The notes beneath the pieces were generated by a model, which worked only from the letters and a program-made list of their open reading frames with translations, was not told the origin of the DNA and searched no databases. From positions 86,003,572 to 86,067,571 of the forward strand of contig NC_083879.1 of assembly GCF_032452875.1 (NCBI RefSeq): a stretch of DNA of 64,000 bases. Direction: 5' to 3'. Below are positions 55,560-64,000 of the stretch, in pieces. Source of the stretch: Bos javanicus (Eukaryota; Chordata; Mammalia; Artiodactyla; Bovidae). Both the position numbers and the translations under genes were made by a program. The number at the start of each line of letters is the position of its first letter. Position 1 is the stretch's first letter.

Positions 55560-56400
55560 TGCATCTGCCTTAAACGCTGTGTGCTCACAGCAGCTGATTA
55601 TACACTATTCACCAACCGCCAAACACAGAGGAGGAGCGGCTCAGCGCGCGATAGGTTAATTTGGAGTGTTTATTTGTTAACAAACAAATCTCTGAAAAGT
55701 ACCAAATAAAGCAAAAGGAGGAAAGAAGGAAGGCCCCGACAATCCCAGTTGTCTCTGTAATGTCTTTGCAGCGGAGGAGCTGCCCGTCTCCTGCTCAAGA
55801 ATTCAAATGAATTTTGAGAATCCCCTTACAAGTGACAGCCCAAAGTGTGGGAATGATAAACGGCTCTGGCCTTGATAATTTTTATTAAGCACTAAATGTC
55901 ACATTTAACCTGCATTACTGGAAGCAATTACCCGTGTATCAACAGTCAGGCAGTGCCGAGCGGGGCCTGGAGCGGTGCATGGGCCTCCATCTGGGAATAA
56001 GGATTTTCAATTAGGAAGCACGGAGCTGCGAGGGCCTGGGGTCCTCCCCGGCTCCCAGAGGGGGCCCGCTGGGAGGGGGTCTTGAACGCATCATCCAGGC
56101 GGGGTGAACGGATCGGCGCCAGCCATCTGCTGCCGGAGCTGCACTCACTTTATCAAATCTCAATATTTACAGACGCTGATCAGCTCTTGGGGCCAGGATG
56201 GCTCCCTGCCAGGGAGTTCTGGGAAATTCATTTTAAGGTGTGTTTCAGGAGGCTAATTAATTTACAAGCACCTGTTTCATTGCTGGGAGCTGTTAGCACA
56301 GCAGATGAGCCTCAGCCCAGGGGGAGAGACTTTATCTGGCTAAATTGATTTCAATTGATTTTAATTTGCTGATGGCACAGTTGTAGGTTTAACGTGAACA
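55560..56400. other. Candidate conserved noncoding (enhancer-like) tract
   Basis: Repeat-free 840 bases with dense homeodomain/TALE/forkhead-type words: gtttatttgttaacaaacaa, taatttttattaagcactaa, tttatcaaatctcaatattt, ggctaattaatttacaagca, ttgatttcaattgatttta. The composition is typical of enhancers near developmental regulators. This is inference from motifs only. Confidence 0.45.
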
Positions 56401-56667
56401 TAGCCTGGAGCTCCCCCTTTTTTTCCCCCTTTCTGGAGTCAGCCCGTGGCTGGCTTATTCCTTGGCCCCGTCACGGCAGGGAAGTGGCCTCTGAAGGAGG
56501 TTTGCATGGCAGACACACGTTGGAGCTCTTGAAAGCGATATTCACTGAGTCTAATCAGACGTTAGGGTCGACTCACCAGTTAACGTCAGGTTTGGGTTTC
56601 TGATAAACCATGAGTAGTTTTTTAGTGCATATGTGTCTAGGAGACATAGTTATTGGTTTATCTGAAA
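56401..56667. other. Unique intergenic DNA
   Basis: No recognisable feature. Confidence 0.4.
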
Positions 56668-56856
56668 GGGTTAGTCACTCAGTCGTGTCCAACTCTTTGA
56701 GACCCCATGGACTGTAGCCCACAAGGGTCCGCTGTCCATGGGATTTCCCAAGCAAGAATACTGGAACGGGTTGCCATTTCCTTCTCCAGGGATTGAACCC
56801 AGGTCTCCTGCATTTCAGGCAGATTCTTTACCATCTGAGCCACCAGGGAAGCCAGG
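56668..56856 (-). mobile_element. Bov-tA SINE with internal deletion
   Basis: Antisense Bov-tA lacking about 20 bases next to the B-box region (ccttctccagggattgaac). The head ends gagccaccagggaagcc. Confidence 0.87.
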
Positions 56857-59238
56857 GGTCCTGGATTTTACCGCCTGACCCCAGCCACCCCAGGTGGGGG
56901 CCACTGAGTTCTCCGGGAGCAGGCTGCCCCCCACACCCAATCTGGGTGGTCTCCTCTGCTGCAGAGAAGTTCTCGTCACAGAAATGTGGTTTTCACGTAC
57001 ACATCGGAGTCTGGATCAGAACTTCTACCCCCGGCCGTATGTTATGCTGATAATTGGTACAAACACACCCTGAGTGCGAAGCACACTTCTCGGAAAGCTG
57101 CTGTGAGTCTGCAGGGCACACTGTATCCCCCCGACCCCCACTTCCCATGGGGAAGCCCCAGCTCCCAGGGTTAGGAGGTGAGGCTTTGGGAGGTGATCAG
57201 AACACAGGGTGCAGCCTCATGGTGGGGTTGGTGTCCTTCCAAGAGATATGGGAGAAAGCTTCTTCTCTGTCTCATCCACCTGCCCCCGTCTGCTCCTACA
57301 TGAAGACACAGAGGAGAAGGCGGCCATCTGCAAACCAGCAAGAGGGCCCTCACCAGAACCCGACCGTGCCAGCACCCAGATCCCCAGCTTCCAGCCCCTG
57401 GAACCGGGACAAGTGAGTGTCTGTGGTTTACAAGCCTCCCAGCTTGGGGTGCTTTGCTGGGGCAGCCCTCGCGGACTAAGAACCTGACAGATTAGGTCTT
57501 GCTCAGTGCTACACGACCAGTCAGGGCGAAGAGCGGGTCCTGCTGGCATCACCCTCAGCTGACAGGCAAGGCTTCTCTTCCTGGGTGATCACGCCCTGCG
57601 CACCCCACTTGCTCTGCCTTCTCCCCGGCCGGGCCCTCGTGGAGACAGAGGTTCGGGCCCTCTGGCCCCCCCCACGGTAGGTCTTCATTGTTTCACAGGA
57701 CGGTCCTGGTTGTCACAGTCTCTATCAGCGCCATCCAACTCTTAGTGAAAACTTCTCTGCTTATTTTTAAAATATTTAAGCTTATTATAAATGTATTTTT
57801 GTCATTTATTCAAGACTTCTTCTTGCCTATCTACTTGTACAAAATGCTGTGCTACACTCTGAGGGATTCAAACCAGACGCGGGACCTAGATTCATATAAC
57901 AAACAAGTGTCCACCTGTGTGCTCAGTGGGGCTTCACCTGGTGTTAAGAGAAAATTCCCTTGTGTGGCTTCCTGGAGAGCTGAATGCCAGCCTAGTAGTG
58001 GCCATAAGGACAGCTTTCAAGAGTTGTTTCTCATGATGCCCTTTCAGACGGGCTCCTGGTAAACCCAAATCCAGTGCAGTAACAGCCCTATGACAGGGCC
58101 CTGAAACCACCCTCGCCGTGCTCTTGGCTGGTGCTGGGCACAGCAGCAGGTGACCACGTCCTTCACCAGCCGTCCTGGTGGTGATGTCTCTGGATGAAGT
58201 GTTGACAAACGCCCGGTAGCAGTGGGCCAGGCAGGTTTTGCTGCCTGAACAGAGCCTGCTGTGCAGACGCCTCATGGGGCTTAAAATGGAGAGCCAGAAT
58301 CGGCTGTTGCCCCAAACATCTTCATTTCTGCACTGCCTTTCTGGAGTTTTCACTACCCAAGTGCCACTGCCATATAATTAGCACTTACTAATTTCTGTTA
58401 AAATTTTTTAATGACTATTTTAGCTTTTAAGTAAGCAACACCCTGCCTGGAGTCAGGGGTTTGACCCTTGCTCACTTTTCTTGTCTCGTTACTTGGTCAT
58501 CCACAGATCACTAAAATCACCCTGTGTGTCCTGAAGATGGTACAATCCCAGAGCAGAAGAGTCATCAGAGTCCTTCAGAGAACATGAGGGGCCTGGGTTC
58601 CCTGGGGAGCCAACTCTGAGGGGGACCGCTTGCAGGGCATTTGTTCTGGGAGAACTCAGGGGACCTACAGCTGAGGGCGGGAAGAAGGTGGGCTTGGGCC
58701 TGCAGGCAACGGGGCTGGACCCAGCCAGTGGAGCTCCAGCCAGCCCCACTGCGGGCCCCGAGCTTGGAGGCCTCTTAGTTTCCCGGGATGTGGGCTGCAC
58801 AGTGAGGGGTGCCCTTTGGCAGGGTGGCTCACTCCAGCTTGGCGGTTCCTGAGCCAGGCTGCAAGCTGCAGGCTGTCCGCCTGTGGAACCCCCTGTGTCT
58901 GCAGGTGGGCACCTTGACACCTGCCACACGGATGGGAGACAGGCAGGTCTGAGGGCTGATGCTTCTTCACCACTCACAACATGCCAAAGCCCTCTAGACA
59001 CTTCAGCATAAGCAAGGCATTTTTATTACTCTGGTTTAGTATCTGACGAAACTTTCATCCAGAAATGGCAAAGAGCTTAGTGCAAGGCCCCACACCTTGG
59101 GGAGTGGATGAGCCAAAAAGTGAACTTAACTGGGATAACGTGACTCCCAGTGAAGTTCCATGTCTGCATGTGTGTCCATGCACGTGTATGTATCGTGCCC
59201 AGACATGTGTGCAATTGGACATATACACGTACATATCA
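56857..59238. other. Unique intergenic DNA
   Basis: No repeat family or exon recognised. Frames up to 170 codons on either strand lack domains. 57690-57880 and 58380-58440 are AT-rich. Confidence 0.4.
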
Positions 59239-60797
59239 CATGGTATGGCCTAGGTATGCAGATGTATCTGTCATCTACCCTCCCCTCATATGCTAGGCCA
59301 TGGTATGGCCTAGGTATGCAGATGTATCTGTGATCTACCTTCCCCTCATATGCTAGGCCATGGTATGGCCTAGGTATGCAGATGTATCTGTCATCTACCC
59401 TCCCCTCATATGCTAGGCCATGGTATGGCCTAGGTATGCAGATGTATCTGTGATCTACCTTCCCCTCATATGCTAGGCCATGGTATGGCCTAGGTATGCA
59501 GATGTATCTGTCATCTACCTTCCCCTCATATGCTAGGCCATGGTATGGCCTAGGTATGCAGATGTATCTGTGATCTACCTTCCCCTCATATGCTAGGCCA
59601 TGGTATGGCCTAGGTATGCAGATGTATCTGTCATCTACCTTCCCCTCATATGCTAGGCCATGGTATGGCCTAGGTATGCAGATGTATCTGTCATCTACCT
59701 TCCCCTCATATGCTAGGCCATGGTATGGCCTAGGTATGCAGATGTATCTGTCATCTACCTTCCCCTCATATGCTAGGCCATGGTATGGCCTAGGTATGCA
59801 GATGTATCTGTCATCTACCTTCCCCTCATATGCTAGGCCATGGTATGGCCTAGGTATGCAGATGTATCTGTCATCTACCTTCCCCTCATATGCTAGGCCA
59901 TGGTATGGCCTAGGTATGCAGATGTATCTGTCATCTACCTTCCCCTCATATGCTAGGCCATGGTATGGCTAGGTATGCAGATGTATCTGTCATCTACCTT
60001 CCCCTCATATGCTAGGCCATGGTATGGCCTAGGTATGCAGATGTATCTGTCATCTACCTTCCCCTCATATGCTAGGCCATGGTATGGCCTAGGTATGCAG
60101 ATGTATCTGTCATCTACCTTCCCCTCATATGCTAGGCCATGGTATGGCCTAGGTATGCAGATGTATCTGTCATCTACCTTCCCCTCATATGCTAGGCCAT
60201 GGTATGGCCTAGGTATGCAGATGTATCTGTCATCTACCTTCCCCTCATATGCTAGGCCATGGTATGGCCTAGGTATGCAGATGTATCTGTCATCTACCTT
60301 CCCCTCATATGCTAGGCCATGGTATGGCCTAGGTATGCAGATGTATCTGTCATCTACCTTCCCCTCATATGCTAGGCCATGGTATGGCCTAGGTATGCAG
60401 ATGTATCTGTCATCTACCTTCCCCTCATATGCTAGGCCATGGTATGGCCTAGGTATGCAGATGTATCTGTCATCTACCTTCCCCTCATATGCTAGGCCAT
60501 GGTATGGCCTAGGTATGCAGATGTATCTGTCATCTACCTTCCCCTCATATGCTAGGCCATGGTATGGCCTAGGTATGCAGATGTATCTGTCATCTACCTT
60601 CCCCTCATATGCTAGGCCATGGTATGGCCTAGGTATGCAGATGTATCTGTCATCTACCTTCCCCTCATATGCTAGGCCATGGTATGGCCTAGGTATGCAG
60701 ATGTATCTGTGATCTACCTTCCCCTCATATGCTAGGCCATGGTATGGCCTAGGTATGCAGATGTATCTGTCATCTACCCTCCCCTCATATGCTAGGC
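59239..60797. repeat. 60-bp hairpin minisatellite, 26 copies
   Basis: 26 units (catggtatggcctaggtatg ... ctcatatgctaggc), all 60 bases except one with a single C lost near 59970. Each repeat junction has a 9-base inverted repeat, ctaggccat / atggcctag, around a ggt loop. The central units (about copies 7-24) are essentially identical, while copies 1-6 and 25-26 carry tgatct or ccctcccc variants. The frame with codons in step with 59616 is open only where the unit reads ctgtca; ctgtga variants put in a stop. The 118- and 250-codon frames are therefore by-products of the repeat. Confidence 0.97.
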
Positions 60798-62924
60798 CAG
60801 ATGCTATCGGAGGTGGTGTTGCTTGAAAATGTGCCTTGGTTGGTGGATGAGAGAAAAAGAGAAAAATGACTCCCTATTGTGAGCTAAGAACCATCTGTAA
60901 AGGAGGGCCCCTAAGTGTAGAGCGTGTGGGTGGGTTTCCCATGAGGATGAGAAGGCAGGGGTCCAGCAGCCGATGCCCGGCACCTGCAACCCAGGACTGT
61001 GGCTGCCACGTTTCCGTCACCGCCTCCTCCCTGGAGGTGGTGAAGGAGGGCTTTGAACACCCCCCTGAGAAGGATACACGTGGTAGAGGCGACCACCAGC
61101 TCACAGAGAGGAAGCTCACGGCCCACCTGGTGACAGAGGTGGGACTCGTGGGAGGCGCGGCCTCCGAGGCTCCTCCTCCCCTCCTTCCCCTCCTCCCCGC
61201 CTGCCTGCTGTTGGAAGCAGAGCAGGAGGAGCTGCCCGCAGACCCTGTGAGGCATGTCCCTGTTTGCACAGGTTCCGTGGCGGACTCACCATGGATTAAG
61301 GCTCTGAAATTCAAATGCAGTTCAGTACAGCTGCAGCATATTAGCCTGGAAAAAGCCCCACACCACTTTTATAACAGTGCTCATCTCAGCCATTTGGAAA
61401 AAATACAGTAAAATATCTGTACACATTAAAAAATGCCATATGGTGAAACTTCCAAGATGACCAGGCGGCCAAATGCTCTCAGTGGTAACAGAGGAGTTGA
61501 CTTGCTGCAGGAGATCACTAATTACAACCCAGCTGAATAATGGCAACTGGCATCAAACGTGTGGAACTGAACTGTGGAATCTATCAAGTCCTCTTGGTAA
61601 CGTTAAGGCTGTGCCGTCTGCAGTGGGAAATCCTTGTGTTTTAATTTTCTAGGGGCTGGACTGGGAGCAAGCACGTAGACAGCTCATCCCCAAACACGAG
61701 GTTAAAAATAGTCTTGTTTGCCATACTAGGAATTACCACGGGAGGCATCAGAAGAATTTTGCTACCCGTGTTGACACCCACGTGGCATTAAGGGGCAGAT
61801 TCTGAATAAGTGCTCATCAGTAGCACTTCTAAATGGACACATACAATTTAGCCAGGATTGGGTTACTCTCACGTGTGCAAAGGTTGAGGATAAATCCATA
61901 AAAGCCGTGAATATGTTTGCTTTATCCCAGTCCGAGTCCTGTGAAAAGATGAGGAAAACAGCAGTCATCCACAGATAGGATCTGGCAGGCTCTTCCTCAC
62001 GGATGTTACTGTCCTGAGAAGCAGGGCTTTCCTAGAAGAGCCAGCGGGTGACTGTGGAGGTAACACGACTCGCCCCCGGAAAGGGTAAACGGGTGAGTGC
62101 AGAGGAGATGGGACTCGCCCCGGGAAAGGGCCGCACTTCAAGATGGATGCTGTGATTTCCATTTTAAGAAAGACCCAGATCCCACCAGACAGGGCTCGTT
62201 AATTTAAGACAGTTGAACTCACAAGCATCGGAGTTCACAATTCAATTATAGGGGAAGATAATCTTCCTGGGGTGGTTTATTTAGCTTGTGATTCTTAATT
62301 AATTCTGCTCCACGAGGGAATGCTGCTGACAGCATCCTGGGCCAGTAATCTCAGGGCTGTCGATCTCATTTTAGCACGCTGCGGCCAGGCGCACACACAG
62401 CGTCAAGGGCTGGGTCCCGGCTCCGCTGCACGTGGCTGCCTCGCGGGAGTCCAGCAGGCCGATGCTTGAGATGCTTAAACAGGAAGCGCTTTCTAGAGAC
62501 GGTTCTGTCCTAACCCTGCTCTCAGCATCTGACCCTGCTCCCTCCACCATGGTGGACGCTGAAGCCCAAGAATAAAGCTCCACAGTTTCATTGCAGGTTC
62601 ATCAGGAGGATTAAGCGTTCACTAGGGCTCGGCTTTTTTAGTTTGTTTTTTTAATTTTAGATAATGATTCTGTGGAAAAGCAGTGCTTAGACATGACACT
62701 TAACTCGCCAAGTAAGCCTGGTCCGTTGCGTTTGCACGTGTGGGCTGCGGGTTCATAGTTTCGGTTTGAGTTAATTTCTCTGGGAAGGCGTACACTTACA
62801 ATACTTTAATTCAAAATGAAAGGTTATTGAAAAACAAGTAGGTGTATACTCTGTTTCTCCTTTAGACACTGGCTCCCTTTCCTTGTCACCTTCTGTTCAT
62901 CACCCCACCTTCTGTCTTCAGTTC
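60798..62924. other. Unique intergenic DNA
   Basis: No gene recognised; the 60866-61411 frame has no known domain. 62160-62345 is AT-rich and repeat-free (gaactcacaagcatcgg, ttcttaattaattctgctcc), a further candidate noncoding element. Confidence 0.4.
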
Positions 62925-63042
62925 GGTTCGGCTGCTCAGTCGTGTCTGACTCTCTGCTGCAGCACGCCAGGCCTCCCTGTCCATCACCAATGCCTGGAGC
63001 CTACTCAAACTCAAGTCCTTTGAATCGGTGATGCCATCCAAT
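62925..63042 (-). mobile_element. BovB LINE 3' fragment (short)
   Basis: The last about 115 bases of BovB in antisense (gctgctcagtcgtgtctgac to cggtgatgccatcca), with an internal gap at ctctctgctgcag. Confidence 0.8.
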
Positions 63043-64000
63043 TCACTATTTTCTTAGTTATGAATACGAGCGGTTTTACCGAATTGACTTTGTTTCCTGG
63101 GGTACATCATATTCTGAAGTTTTCTCTCATTTCTCTTTTATGTGTATGATCTCCATTTTTTTGTTGTAGTAAAATTTTTGCAGAAATTTCACAGCAGTTT
63201 TTTTTTTCTGTTTCTTACTTTTGACATTGAGGGGAGACCGTTCTGCCTGAGACTGCAGTTTGCTGCCCAGAGCAGGTGATTCTCTGGGGCTCTCATCTCA
63301 GCCTCTCATTCCCGCCTCTGCAGGACCCCCACGCCAGGTTCAGGGTGCGGAGGAGGAGCGCTCGGTGTCCAGGGCTGCACCGCCGACGTTTCTGACCATC
63401 TGTACTGGGCTGAGTCCTCCAGGTTGGGGGTGCATGCAGTCTTCTAGCGAGATACCCCCAGATTTCAGGGTTCCCCAATTTGCTACCATTAGTGCTGCTT
63501 CACTGTGGGAATAACCACCTCTCCCAGATCTTGCCTCCTGGTCCCCAACCTGCTGCCGGGGGCTCAGAGTGCATCCCCCTGGGAGGACGGGGGCCTGGGT
63601 GGTCCTGCCCATCCTTCCTCTGCTCCCCCCTCCCCCAACACCTGCACTGTGGCTCCTGCAGATGGGCCTGGGGCGGTGGCCCAAGGGTCTCCACCTCCAG
63701 CTGCTGCAAACTGCTCTCCTCTGGAGGGAAACTGGAGACCCAGTTCTGAATTGTATTCAGTTTGACCGGTTGTGCTGTTCAGACGACATTCCTCGAAACT
63801 TGCGGTGGTCACTGGAGCCACCATGCTGCGGGTCAGGCCTTGCCTACCCTTGCTTCTTTTCCAATTCTGATCACTTTTGAGGTGGGAAGTCCCACACTAT
63901 TTGCAGGCACTGTCGCCCCTCTGGGAGGCGTTTGGACACTGGAGACAGCTCATGTGAAGGAGACCCAGGTCTCAATATGGCTTTGTGAAAGTTGAGATTT
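63043..64000. other. Unique intergenic DNA
   Basis: T-rich 63043-63225, then GC-rich with overlapping short frames on both strands. No recognisable gene. Confidence 0.4.

Noticed and set aside
59616..60712. Open frames of 118 and 250 codons with a perfect 20-residue repeat
   Set aside because: Pure minisatellite translation, closed by TGA in edge units and split by a one-base deletion. No gene context.
59239..60797. Possible CRISPR-like repeat array
   Set aside because: Units are directly contiguous with no variable spacers, and the context is a mammalian genome.
60866..61411. 181-codon plus-strand frame
   Set aside because: No recognisable domain, with a competing 146-codon frame on the opposite strand. 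No splice or promoter context.

Overview
The window is ruminant genomic DNA, most likely from a bovid. The evidence is its interspersed repeats: BovB (RTE-clade LINE), Bov-tA (tRNA-Glu-headed SINE) and Bov-A2 SINEs, plus older cetartiodactyl CHR-type SINEs and an artiodactyl L1 3' end. BovB alone is not diagnostic because it also occurs in squamates, but Bov-tA and Bov-A2 are ruminant repeats. I cannot separate cattle, sheep, goat or a relative from this sequence. I find no convincing host protein-coding gene, tRNA, rRNA or snRNA gene. Nearly all long open frames are translations of BovB, of SINEs, or of tandem repeats whose period is a multiple of three.

Layout. 1-5670 is a three-level nest of BovB elements: an outer minus-strand copy, split by a plus-strand copy, itself split by a 5'-truncated minus-strand copy. 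5700-25160 is GC-rich unique DNA with Bov-tA, Bov-A2, CHR and BovB fragments, a 74-bp minisatellite (16766-17070) and a tandem array of tRNA-type SINE heads (17598-18345) that carries a small retroposed insert. 25160-26000 is an old L1 3' end containing a CHR SINE that in turn contains a Bov-tA. A 48-bp minisatellite lies at 26379-26570 and a CpG-dense block at 30121-30610. 31886-39600 is mostly repeat-poor, with AT-rich homeodomain-motif-rich tracts that look like candidate conserved noncoding DNA. 39604-41735 holds two large ATCACC-type simple-repeat arrays in opposite orientation. 41736-59238 is again GC-rich unique DNA with two further CpG-dense blocks, scattered SINEs, ancient MIR and MER5-like elements, a 40-bp G-quadruplex-type minisatellite (53796-53955) and another candidate noncoding regulatory tract (55560-56400). 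59239-60797 is a 26-copy, 60-bp minisatellite whose unit contains a near-palindrome. The rest is unique DNA with one short BovB end.

Together this looks like an intergenic, GC- and CpG-rich, minisatellite-rich region, possibly subtelomeric or flanking a developmental regulator. That placement is inference. The most unusual content is structural: nested retroelements, tandem Pol III-type SINE heads with a possible mRNA-tail insert, the opposed simple-repeat arrays and the hairpin minisatellite. I see no evidence for a new enzymatic or defence system.
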